DNA from: an uncultured Saprospiraceae bacterium
GTDB lineage: Bacteria > Bacteroidota > Bacteroidia > Chitinophagales > Saprospiraceae
Length of the DNA stretch: 13,019 nucleotides
Direction of reading: 5' to 3'
NCBI GenBank assembly: GCA_937894165.1
Contig: CALCSX010000411.1
Coordinates: forward strand, 1 to 13,019
Part shown: positions 1 through 6,390 of the stretch, one piece after another
Position numbering within the stretch: the stretch's first letter is position 1
Layout of the letters: every line of letters starts with the position of its first letter
The notes under the pieces: generated by a model
Told to the model about the DNA's origin: nothing
Database searches by the model: none
What the model saw: only the letters and a program-made list of their open reading frames with translations
Position numbers and translations under genes: made by a program

Positions 1-166
1 CCTTGGATTCAAATACTTCGAAAGCCTTGTCCTTGAACTTTTCTTATCAGAGACAATGTTTTAAGTAGTTTTCTTGCAGTCACGACTTAGGTGCCATTGA
101 ACAAAACGCTCAAAAACACCTTTAAATAACTCTAAAATATAGACTGCCTGTCTAAAGGTGATGATT
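1..166. other. Left-edge leader region
   Basis: No gene can be supported. Short open frames exist on both strands (plus 2-64; minus, ending at 61-63, open back to about 189), but none has a start or recognisable motif. AAAGG at 154-158 serves as a ribosome-binding-like site for the PLP gene. No TAnnTTTG box is visible. Confidence 0.5.
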
Positions 167-2011
167 ATGGAAGTAAATAAAATACTAAATTATATTAAAG
201 ATGTGTTGGAAAACATGCCTGCAGATTGGTTGAGTCTAACAACCCATAGACTAGATATTTATGATGAAAAATTGGCCAAAACTCAATTTCTGGAAAGGTT
301 TGAATCCTTGTACATCGACAACAATTCTAATACCTCGGCGCTAAGTGAAATCCCGACGGCCTACGACTACATCCGACTGGGGCATCCATTGTCTTCTATT
401 CTGGAATGGGCTATTGCCAAAATGCACAGCATCCCACCGGATCAGGTCATCAGTTTTTCCTCCGAAACCATTCCCTCAATGGCTGTTCTCCGAAAGAATT
501 TATTAGAACACAAGAACACCCGAATCTTATATGCCGGTCAATTGCCGGACCATTTTGATCCCGAAGTTTTGAAGCAGGTATATGGATACCGATTTGAATT
601 GGAACAGGTAGATGGTTTAGGAGCCGTATCACCGTTTGACGGCAGCACTGTTTTCATTTCAAAGGACAAGGAAATAGGTGCTTTCGACTTAGATCCGAAT
701 GTGGACTTTTTGATCAGTCTGCACGCCGAGCTCGGCAGTGTTTTGCTGGTGAATGGCGATGGGAACAGGTCTTATATCTCCGAGATTCAGCACGTCCGCC
801 GAAGGGAAACCATCGCCATGACCCCCGCCGATTGTTTTTCTGCATTGCAATTATTGATTGGCAAACCCACCAGCGATGAAAAGATTAAAAATGTTGGGAA
901 AAACAAGGCGTCTGTATTAGAATCAATCAAGGAAATTACGGGTACAGACACCCCTGCCCTGCTCGGCTCCTCAGGCCTGTCGATTCAGTACGCCATCATG
1001 ATGGGGCTGATAGATGATGCCCTGGAAAATCACCCGGGAAAGGCGATCAAATTCATCGTTCCGCCGAATTGTTACGGCGGAACCAACGACCAGGCAAGGC
1101 GCGTAGCTGCTTGCGTCAAAAATGTAGAAATCCTTGATTTGCCTGTCGACGGCGATAACGATATGGTCCAAAGTACCGATCGGGTCTTGGATCAGGTAGC
1201 GGAAGAGGACGCGGTGCCCTACATTATCGTCGAGATCCCTACCAATCCGCGTGTTGAGGTTCCAGACCTAGAAAAATTGAGAGATGCTTTGAGCAAAAAA
1301 CGTAAAACGCCCAATGGTAATGCAGCCGTTGATCCTGTCTTTATTTTGGATCAAACTTTTTGTCCCAATATTCAATTTTGCAGTGAAGACGGCATTTTCT
1401 CTTCGATACGAACTATTTCCTACGTGAGTGGATCGAAGTTTCCCAGTGGCGGAAAGGTTACAGCAGGCTATTGCGTCGCCAACCAAAAGGCGAAAAATTT
1501 AATGTCAAAAATTGATCAACATTTGCAGTTATGCGATAACGAAGCTACTGACCTCCAAGTCGAAGTATTGGCCGGGCAGCTTCCCTCGATGTTGCAGAGA
1601 ATAGCAGATGCTTACGAGAATACGCGCGATTTTGTCAGCTTTATCGAAAAGGTATTGCCGGAGGCGAAGATCAATTTTGTATCGGATAAGTTGGCGCGCG
1701 AAGGATTTACCCCTTCGGTTTTTTCGCTCGATCTTCCCACTAAAGGGAATACTGTTGAAGAAAGAGAAACTTATAAAAGGGTCTTGAATCTTAAATTGAT
1801 CAATTTAATGATAAATGAAATCCCCAATGAAAGTAAATACTGCGTTAGTTATGGGCAATTAAAAGGTTGTTATTGGACGATACCTGCCACTTCTACACAA
1901 GGAACGACCAAAGAAGGGGACAAAGATTATATTGCTCGGGTGGCACTTTCTCCTCATCTGGATCTCGAACTTCACAAAAAGGTCTTTTTGGATTTTGTTA
2001 AAACAATTTGA
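167..2011 (+). CDS. PLP-dependent Cys/Met metabolism (transsulfuration-type) enzyme, long form
   Basis: Likely a cytoplasmic PLP enzyme of the cystathionine gamma-synthase / gamma-lyase family. Numbering from the ATG at 167 (614 aa), the core lies at about residues 225-610. It shows a GSSGLS phosphate-binding turn (267-272), a CYGGTND segment whose Tyr fits the PLP-stacking position (about 303), EIPTNPRVEVPD, the pyridine-N Asp in FILDQTF (D395), and the Schiff-base Lys in SGSKFPSGGK (K424). Usual family members are about 380-420 aa, so roughly 200 N-terminal residues are extra. That extension contains YDYIRLGHPLSSILEW followed by FSSE, which resembles a degenerate second copy of the family's N-terminal half. 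GTG 158 and ATG 161 are alternative starts; ATG 167 is preferred because AAAGG (154-158) lies 8 nt before it. Substrate cannot be told from sequence. The gene is less AT-rich than the accessory region downstream. Confidence 0.82.
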   Translation: MEVNKILNYIKDVLENMPADWLSLTTHRLDIYDEKLAKTQFLERFESLYIDNNSNTSALSEIPTAYDYIRLGHPLSSILEWAIAKMHSIPPDQVISFSSETIPSMAVLRKNLLEHKNTRILYAGQLPDHFDPEVLKQVYGYRFELEQVDGLGAVSPFDGSTVFISKDKEIGAFDLDPNVDFLISLHAELGSVLLVNGDGNRSYISEIQHVRRRETIAMTPADCFSALQLLIGKPTSDEKIKNVGKNKASVLESIKEITGTDTPALLGSSGLSIQYAIMMGLIDDALENHPGKAIKFIVPPNCYGGTNDQARRVAACVKNVEILDLPVDGDNDMVQSTDRVLDQVAEEDAVPYIIVEIPTNPRVEVPDLEKLRDALSKKRKTPNGNAAVDPVFILDQTFCPNIQFCSEDGIFSSIRTISYVSGSKFPSGGKVTAGYCVANQKAKNLMSKIDQHLQLCDNEATDLQVEVLAGQLPSMLQRIADAYENTRDFVSFIEKVLPEAKINFVSDKLAREGFTPSVFSLDLPTKGNTVEERETYKRVLNLKLINLMINEIPNESKYCVSYGQLKGCYWTIPATSTQGTTKEGDKDYIARVALSPHLDLELHKKVFLDFVKTI

Positions 2012-2110
2012 GGCATTATAATCAATGTAACAAAAGCACCAAAAAGCTGATTTTTCGCGGCTCGTAGCCCCCGGCATGAAAATAATATTGTTCGTTAACG
2101 AAGATTGTTC

Positions 2111-2410
2111 CTATGGACTTATCGAATTGATCTTTCTGGAGTGTGAATCAATACAAGGAAGGAGGCGAGTGGCTAGTCTTCTCTGATAGAGTTCATTTGT
2201 ACTTCCAATTTTTATTGCTTTCAAAGTCTTAGTCTTGTTTTGAGCATCACTCCTGCCATTCTTTTCAGGGGGGTCAACATCCTCCGGATTATTTAGCAGG
2301 ACTACTCGGCTAAACAGAAATACTTCATAAAAGTCCTTATCTTCGATTGGAAGCTTAATAAGCTTCCGAGACTCAAAACAACAGAAATCTATACACAGAA
2401 GCTCAATATC
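2111..2410 (-). pseudogene. Decayed minus-strand coding remnant (99 open codons, no start)
   Basis: The minus strand stays open for 99 codons between a TGA (2411-2413) and a TAG (2111-2113), and its composition is protein-like. It contains ESRKLIKLPIEDKDFYEVF, then SRVVLLNNPEDVDPPEKNG, then TLKAIKIGSTNELYQRRLA. There is no ATG or GTG in the frame, only one internal TTG. The mix of charged and hydrophobic residues and the absence of low-complexity runs differ from the shadow frames elsewhere in the window. I do not recognise the family. The best reading is the C-terminal part of a gene that lost its 5' end, possibly part of a mobile element; this is inference. It could also be a chance open frame. 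Confidence 0.45.
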
Positions 2411-2599
2411 TCAAATAAAGTAATCAAGAGTCCACTCGATTCTAGTGATTTTAATATCTTTAGATCGAAATAACAGTGCTCCGACCCATTGAAGAAATAA
2501 GCGAAATATGCGCAATAGGCTGGTCAGAGTTGCGGATATACGATTGTTGCACACAATACGTGAAATATCTAAAATCTAGACAGAATTCTGTAACATTTA

Positions 2600-2630
2600 T
2601 TGGAATATGTGTACTAATTAGTTAACTTTG
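2600..2630 (+). promoter_or_regulatory. Bacteroidota-type promoter for the HigBA-like pair
   Basis: A -33 TTG (2600-2602) and a -7 TAACTTTG (2623-2630, matching TAnnTTTG) are separated by 20 nt, the spacing usual in this phylum. Transcription would start at about 2636, essentially at the GTG start codon. The toxin mRNA would then be leaderless or nearly so, unless another promoter lies upstream. Confidence 0.55.
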
Positions 2631-2634
2631 CCGA

Positions 2635-2997
2635 GTGATTAGAAGAGTAATAGCATACAAAGAATATTTCGCTGACTTTTATAAAGCTCAAGACGAAAAA
2701 TTACGAGAGAAAATAGGATACGTTTTGGACTTGGTTAGATTTGAAAGACAAGTCCCTAAAAAATTCTTCAAGTATCTCGAAAACACAGACGGAATTTATG
2801 AAGTGCGTGTGATTACGACCTTTAAAAGCATACGGATTTTGTGCTTTTTTGATGATGGAAATTTAGTTGTACTTTCAAACTGCTTTGTAAAGAAAACTCA
2901 AAAGACACCAAGAAAAGAAATTAAAATTGCGGAGAAACAGAAAAAAGAATATCTAAAAGAAAAAAATAACAGATATGAAAAATGTAACAGATTTTGA
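2635..2997 (+). CDS. RelE/HigB-like toxin (phage-derived Gp49-like family)
   Basis: A 120-aa protein with the layout of Gp49/HigB-type mRNA interferases: an N-terminal helical part (IAYKEYFADFYKAQ, then EKIGYVLDLVRF), the YEVRV strand (about 55-59), the SIRILCFFDDG strand pair (65-75) and the tail motif FVKKTQKTPRKEI (84-96). By family knowledge it cleaves mRNA at the ribosome and is neutralised by the downstream HTH partner. The start is GTG at 2635, chosen because the family begins with a short basic segment before YK and no in-frame ATG lies near. The last 23 bases overlap the antitoxin, so the two are co-translated. The toxin-first order is the higBA order. The final ~12 residues, within the overlap, are probably not functionally conserved. 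Confidence 0.8.
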   Translation: MIRRVIAYKEYFADFYKAQDEKLREKIGYVLDLVRFERQVPKKFFKYLENTDGIYEVRVITTFKSIRILCFFDDGNLVVLSNCFVKKTQKTPRKEIKIAEKQKKEYLKEKNNRYEKCNRF

Positions 2998-3265
2998 GGA
3001 CATCCTCATCGGAACATACGGAAAAAAAGGAACTGAAAAACGAGACAAATATGACGCTGACTCTCTTGCTTTTCGATTAGGTGTTATGTTGAAAGAAGCT
3101 CGTAAAGAAGCGAATTTAACTCAAGAGGAACTTGCAAAAAGAACAGGAACGAAAAAAAGTTACATTTCACGAATTGAACGTGGAATGAGTGATATTCAAG
3201 TTTCGACTTATTACAAGCTGATTGAGTTAGGACTTGGCAAACATCTGAATATTGAAATAGCATAA
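2975..3265 (+). CDS. XRE-family antitoxin of the HigBA-like pair
   Basis: A 96-aa protein with a helix-turn-helix at about residues 37-88. LTQEELAKRTGTKKSYISRI is the classic XRE motif, followed by SDIQVSTYYKLIELGLGK. Residues 1-35 are polar and may form the toxin-binding arm, which is inference. In known HigBA systems the antitoxin binds the toxin and represses the shared promoter, here at 2600-2630. It overlaps the toxin gene by 23 nt. Its stop codon is TAATG, sharing one base with the start of a 26-codon frame described separately. Confidence 0.82.
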   Translation: MKNVTDFEDILIGTYGKKGTEKRDKYDADSLAFRLGVMLKEARKEANLTQEELAKRTGTKKSYISRIERGMSDIQVSTYYKLIELGLGKHLNIEIA

Positions 3266-3345
3266 TGGAAAAAGTACTGTGGGCAACAAAAAGTATTAGG
3301 CCTGCCGAAAGGCCAACAATCGAATCCCTCAGCGGAGTCCGCTGA
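3265..3345 (+). CDS. Possible 26-aa micro-ORF coupled to the antitoxin
   Basis: The ATG at 3265 overlaps the antitoxin stop as TAATG, a usual coupling arrangement. The frame encodes MEKVLWATKSI followed by RPAERPTIESLSGVR and stops inside the 17-bp palindrome at 3329-3345. No domain is recognisable. It may be the start of a gene whose remainder was lost, or a chance frame; confidence is low. Confidence 0.2.
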   Translation: MEKVLWATKSIRPAERPTIESLSGVR

Positions 3346-3371
3346 ATACCCAGTTCACGAATCCGCTGTTG
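3299..3371. repeat. Cluster of inverted repeats, GC-rich patch
   Basis: Three nested or adjacent pairings occur in about 70 bases. GGCCT/AGGCC sits at 3299-3303 and 3310-3314 around a GCCGAA loop. The 17-bp near-perfect palindrome TCAGCGGAGTCCGCTGA is at 3329-3345. An outer CAACA/TGTTG pair joins 3314-3318 and 3367-3371. CGAATCC and TCCGCTG each occur twice. There is no T-run, so it is not a simple terminator. It could be a structured RNA or the end of a lost mobile element. Confidence 0.4.
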
Positions 3372-3493
3372 CTTTATGGGGAAAGCATTATATAAATTAT
3401 TTACGGAGAGATTTTTGACTTTTGGTTGATCTTTTTTGATCTCAATGAATTGGTTTACGATCAATAAATAATGGTAGGCTTCATTTTGCCTTA

Positions 3494-3663
3494 GCAGACA
3501 TGATATTTTTATAAATTTTGATCATAAACTACCAATTAGATCCTTATTTCCTTGAACAATGCCTATTTTTTAGCAAAAAAATCAATCATATTTCTTAATT
3601 TAGGATCGGGAAAGGGGAAGATATAGGTAAGTGGGGAGAGGATTTCGGCAAATCAACTAGTTA
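3494..3663. repeat. Interspersed repeat, copy A
   Basis: It begins near GCAGACATGATATTTTTAT and ends just before the AlbA-type gene. Positions 3547-3642 match copy B (5902-5997) in an ungapped hand alignment with 13 differences in 96 bases. On the minus strand it reads AEILSPLTYIFPFPDPKLRN then MIDFFAKK and a stop. The outer limits are approximate. Bases 3400-3490, between the hairpin cluster and this copy, show nothing I can name. Confidence 0.75.
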
Positions 3664-3745
3664 TCGCTCAGTGTAGAAAACCCGAACATCAAAATGACAT
3701 TAGGAAAAGAGTAAATTAAAACTTATAAACTATTAACTATCTGTA

Positions 3746-5074
3746 GTGACATCAGAATCGCAAAATATTGAATTCAAAGTATCTTGGAGGGACGAATATC
3801 TTAAATGGATTTGTGGTTTTGCTAATGCCAATGGTGGTAAGCTGTTTATCGGTATTGACGATAAAGGCAAGGTTACAGGTGTTGACAACCACAAGAAGCT
3901 ATTGGAAGATTTGCCCAATAAGTTCCGGGATATTCTGGGCGTGCATTCGGAAGTGAACCTGCAAGAAGAAATGGATAATTACTATCTTGAAATTATTGTT
4001 CCACGTTATGATGTACCGATTTCTGTAAGAGGTAAATATTATGTGCGTACCGGAAGCACTTTGCAAGAAATAACTGGATTAGCATTGAACGAATTCATTT
4101 TAAGAAGAACAGGAAAAACATGGGATGATATTCCTGAACAAAGAGCTTCCCTCAGTGACATTGATGAATCGAGCATTAAGCAATTTTTGAAAGATTCAAG
4201 GTTCATTAAACGAATAACTGTTGAAGACTATATCAGCATATCTAACTTGCTTGATAAATTGCGTTTGGTTGAAAATGGACATTTGAAAAGAGCAGCCATT
4301 GTCTTATTTGGAAAAGACCCTGGAAAATTCTATCCGAACATGGCAGTTAAGATCGGTAAATTCGGGAAAACGGATGCCGACCTGAAATTTCATGAGGTAA
4401 TAGAAGGCAATCTGATACAACTCAAAGACAGGATAGGAGAAATGCTTAACGCCAAGTTCTTCATTCACCCGATTAACTTTATGGGAATGCAACGAGTGGA
4501 ACTGGATGAATATCCGGTTGCTGCTGTCCGGGAGATGCTCCTCAATGCTTTGGTGCACCGGAACTATATGGGAGCACCAACACAAATTCGTTTGTATGAG
4601 GACAATTTCAGCGTTTGGAATGATGGTGGTTTACCTGAAGGAATATCCGAAGAAGATTTGAAGAAAGTGCACCGCTCCAAACCAAGAAATCCACTACTTG
4701 CAGATGTTTGTTTCAAGGCTGGATATATTGATTCTTGGGGAAGGGGAACAATTAAAATCATTGAAGCTTGTAAGAATGCGGGATTGCCGGAACCAGTTTT
4801 AAAAGAAGAACAAGGAGGATTCCTGAGTAAAATATTCAAAGACAGATTTACCGAAGATCAATTGAAGAAAAATGGGCTACATGAAAGACAGGTTGAAGCG
4901 ATACTTTACACCAAAAAATATGGAAAAATTACTAATTCGAAGTATCAGGAGATAGCTGATGTTTCAAAAGCAACAGCTACGAGAGACATTAAAGAGTTAG
5001 AAGATAAGGGGCTATTGAAAAATATTGGGACAAAGGGATCGAGTGCAGTTTACAAACTAGGAGTTGGCTCATAG
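3746..5074 (+). CDS. AlbA_2 (Schlafen-like) DNA-binding / HATPase-like ATP-binding protein with wHTH tail
   Basis: A 442-aa three-part protein. Residues 8-118 form an AlbA_2 domain (FANANGGKLFIGIDDKGKV, later YYVRTGSTLQE). Residues about 200-345 form a GHKL/HATPase_c_4 domain with the N-box EMLLNALVHRNY (263-274), the ND-GG turn (292-295) and the GRG glycine box (332-334). Residues about 380-438 form a winged helix (YQEIADVSKATATRDI, KELEDKGLL). Such proteins are usually annotated as putative transcriptional regulators or ATP-dependent DNA-binding proteins; the precise role is unknown. The start is GTG 3746, three codons before the usual ESQNIEFK opening. The 3' end and the bases after it form a short tandem repeat. 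Lying next to a toxin-antitoxin pair, a defence or regulatory role is possible but not shown. Confidence 0.8.
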   Translation: MTSESQNIEFKVSWRDEYLKWICGFANANGGKLFIGIDDKGKVTGVDNHKKLLEDLPNKFRDILGVHSEVNLQEEMDNYYLEIIVPRYDVPISVRGKYYVRTGSTLQEITGLALNEFILRRTGKTWDDIPEQRASLSDIDESSIKQFLKDSRFIKRITVEDYISISNLLDKLRLVENGHLKRAAIVLFGKDPGKFYPNMAVKIGKFGKTDADLKFHEVIEGNLIQLKDRIGEMLNAKFFIHPINFMGMQRVELDEYPVAAVREMLLNALVHRNYMGAPTQIRLYEDNFSVWNDGGLPEGISEEDLKKVHRSKPRNPLLADVCFKAGYIDSWGRGTIKIIEACKNAGLPEPVLKEEQGGFLSKIFKDRFTEDQLKKNGLHERQVEAILYTKKYGKITNSKYQEIADVSKATATRDIKELEDKGLLKNIGTKGSSAVYKLGVGS

Positions 5075-5113
5075 TTGGCTCAGTTGGCTCACGATGGGCT
5101 CATGATTGGCTCA
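5063..5113 (+). repeat. Tandem GTTGGCTCA repeat across the stop codon
   Basis: Five consecutive units of the form GTTGGCTCA or GAT[TG]GGCTCA begin at 5063, 5074, 5083, 5093 and 5104. The first unit is the end of the AlbA-type gene (Val-Gly-Ser-stop). Units 1 and 2 are 11 nt apart, while units 2 and 3 are 9 nt apart, in phase with codons. The extra TA between the first two creates the TAG stop. Unit loss or gain by slippage would change the C-terminus. Confidence 0.85.
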
Positions 5114-5193
5114 AAAGATAAAACAAAGAGAAGAATTAAATTTGCAGAGAAGAACACCGAATCGATAAAATCGAAACCGTTAGCACGAATTTT

Positions 5194-5319
5194 ATGAAAC
5201 GACAATTAATAATCTACTTAGGACTAATATTGACATTGACAAGTTGTGCCGTGTTCAATACTGATTTACGATATAAACCGAACTCAATAGACGAATATTA
5301 TTTTCCCATTATTAAGTAA
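5194..5319 (+). CDS. Small putative lipoprotein (41 aa)
   Basis: A short frame from ATG 5194 to TAA 5317-5319. It has a basic start (MKRQ), a hydrophobic stretch (LIIYLGLILTL) and a lipobox-like LTSC with Cys at residue 18. That fits a signal peptidase II signal and a lipid-anchored mature peptide of only about 24 residues (CAVFNTDLRYKPNS and on, ending YYFPIIK). No family is recognised. Mature bacterial lipoproteins are normally longer, so it may be a truncated gene. It sits 23 bases before the DUF4274-like gene in the same direction, so co-transcription is likely. Confidence 0.45.
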   Translation: MKRQLIIYLGLILTLTSCAVFNTDLRYKPNSIDEYYFPIIK

Positions 5320-5342
5320 TAAACATAATTTTAATAAATAAA

Positions 5343-5750
5343 ATGGATAATATAAAATTAACAGAAACAGAAAAACTGTTTAAAAAAGTTTGCAAATATA
5401 ATTGGGACAATGGATTTGCTTCATTAAAAAAAATGATATTGAATGAGTACTGTGATAAAGGTACTGCTTTATTTATTTATTGGATGTCGAGACCAGAATG
5501 GTATAGACAGTATGATGTAAATTCAGAAATCCCAATTCATGAAAAAAAAGCTTACCAGTTTATAAAGTTTGTTGAAGAGCTTTATCCGAAAATTGAAAAG
5601 GAAGAAATAATATTTGCCCCTTATGAAGCTAAAGAAGTTGGGCAATATGAAAATAATATTGAATATAAATCTGACCTGCCAGAAATAATGTATCAAAAGA
5701 CGAATGGCATTATTCATTATAAAGAGGTTAGGAAAAAACAATTACAATGA
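5343..5750 (+). CDS. DUF4274-like protein
   Basis: A 135-aa soluble protein. The segment WDNGFASLKKMI, then EYCDKGTALFIYWMSRPEWY (about 36-54), matches my recollection of DUF4274, where a Cys-Asp-x-Gly-Thr-Ala core followed by an aromatic/basic helix is typical. The family has no established function; members often stand alone in accessory regions. The C-terminal third is acidic then basic and shows no motif. It is strongly AT-rich. It follows the tiny lipoprotein closely, and no terminator is visible between them. Confidence 0.6.
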   Translation: MDNIKLTETEKLFKKVCKYNWDNGFASLKKMILNEYCDKGTALFIYWMSRPEWYRQYDVNSEIPIHEKKAYQFIKFVEELYPKIEKEEIIFAPYEAKEVGQYENNIEYKSDLPEIMYQKTNGIIHYKEVRKKQLQ

Positions 5751-6033
5751 ACTAATCTAGCATCTGCCAACACGGGTTTGGCAAAAGTGACAGTTCATTG
5801 CTCTTCAGACTCAGTTGGGGATAATCAAAGTATAGTTTTGCAGACGTGATATTTTTATGTTTCTTGTCAATTTTGAGCATAATCTACCCATTACACCCAC
5901 GTTTCCTTGAACAATGCCAATTTTTTCACAAAAAAATCAATCATATTTCTTAATTTGGGTTCGGGGAAGAGGGTAATATGGGGAAGTGGTGAGAGGAGTT
6001 GTGGAATAATCTATTTACTGCAAGCTTAAAAAA
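5751..6033. other. Gap holding a hairpin and repeat copy B
   Basis: Just after the DUF4274-like gene, TGCCAA (5765-5770) and TTGGCA (5778-5783) can pair around a 7-base loop, followed by AAAAG. With no T-run it is not a standard terminator. The rest, from about 5840, is copy B of the interspersed repeat. No coding frame of convincing length is seen on the plus strand. Confidence 0.5.
5840..6012. repeat. Interspersed repeat, copy B
   Basis: The closest relative of copy A: 83 of 96 bases match by hand over 5902-5997. It carries about 10 extra bases near 5860. On the minus strand it gives the longest readable version of the shared peptide: LLSPLPHITLFPEPKLRN, then MIDFFVKKLALFKETWV and a stop, with another stop just before it. 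It ends about 20 bases before the next gene. Confidence 0.75.
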
Positions 6034-6390
6034 ATGAAAATTGACTTAAAAAATAACGAAATCACTTGGTTCACAGAGAATGTTGATAAGCTTACACATA
6101 AACCTCTTTCCACTTCATTTAAGGAAATTGAAGTATTAACTGATGGAAGAATTTTGATTATAGAGGATTATACAGATTTTAACTACCATGGCAAATCAAA
6201 CCTTTATTGCCTAAACAGACAAATGGAAATTGACTGGCATCTTGATTTTCCAATTGAAGAGTATAAAGAAAACTCAGGATACGTTGGTTTCACAACAAAT
6301 GGTGAAGAACTTTACGCAAATACGTTCAATTGCGTAAGAGTAAATTTCAATGGAAATGGACAAATTCTTAAGAAAATATTTACTAAATGA
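6034..6390 (+). CDS. Unknown 118-aa protein
   Basis: No family recognised with confidence. The protein is soluble, without signal peptide or membrane segment. It is rich in alternating strand-like stretches (EIEVLTDGRILIIEDYTDF, SNLYCLNRQMEIDWHL, GYVGFTTNGEELYANTFN), reminiscent of a beta-propeller-like or WG-type repeat fold; that is only an impression. The ATG at 6034 follows an A-rich run right after repeat copy B. Its stop overlaps the next start as ATGA, so the two products are translationally coupled and probably act together. Confidence 0.6.
   Translation: MKIDLKNNEITWFTENVDKLTHKPLSTSFKEIEVLTDGRILIIEDYTDFNYHGKSNLYCLNRQMEIDWHLDFPIEEYKENSGYVGFTTNGEELYANTFNCVRVNFNGNGQILKKIFTK

Larger units (their letters stand above)
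2012..2634. other. 623-bp gap without an intact gene
   Basis: This stretch follows the PLP enzyme and ends at the toxin start. Its middle (2111-2410) holds the decayed minus-strand frame listed separately. A perfect 12-bp palindrome TTCGTTAACGAA lies at 2091-2102. A small hairpin, ATTGT-loop-ACAAT, lies near 2555. The last 35 bases carry the toxin promoter. I see no clear terminator for the PLP gene: AAAAAGCTGATTTTT near 2041 is only an A/T stem. Confidence 0.6.

Noticed and set aside
2..64. Plus-strand frame ending LFLSETMF-stop, possible tail of an upstream gene
   Set aside because: Only 20 codons are visible and the opposite strand is equally open; nothing to support coding.
61..189. Minus-strand frame with ELFKGVFERFVQWHLSRDC then KKTT and stop
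   Set aside because: About 42 codons with no start, partly antisense of the PLP gene start; suggestive in composition only.
2041..2056. Terminator after the PLP gene (AAAAAGCTGATTTTT)
   Set aside because: The stem is only five A-T pairs with no GC, too weak to call.
3315..3335. tRNA T-arm-like string TCGAATCCCTC
   Set aside because: The flanks do not form the 5-bp T-stem, and no acceptor, D or anticodon arms can be built around it.
3084..3464. Minus-strand frame of 126 codons
   Set aside because: Its C-terminal half is the antisense of the XRE antitoxin. Only the part over 3299-3385 looks mildly protein-like, and it has no motif; treated as a shadow with the possible decay noted in the findings.
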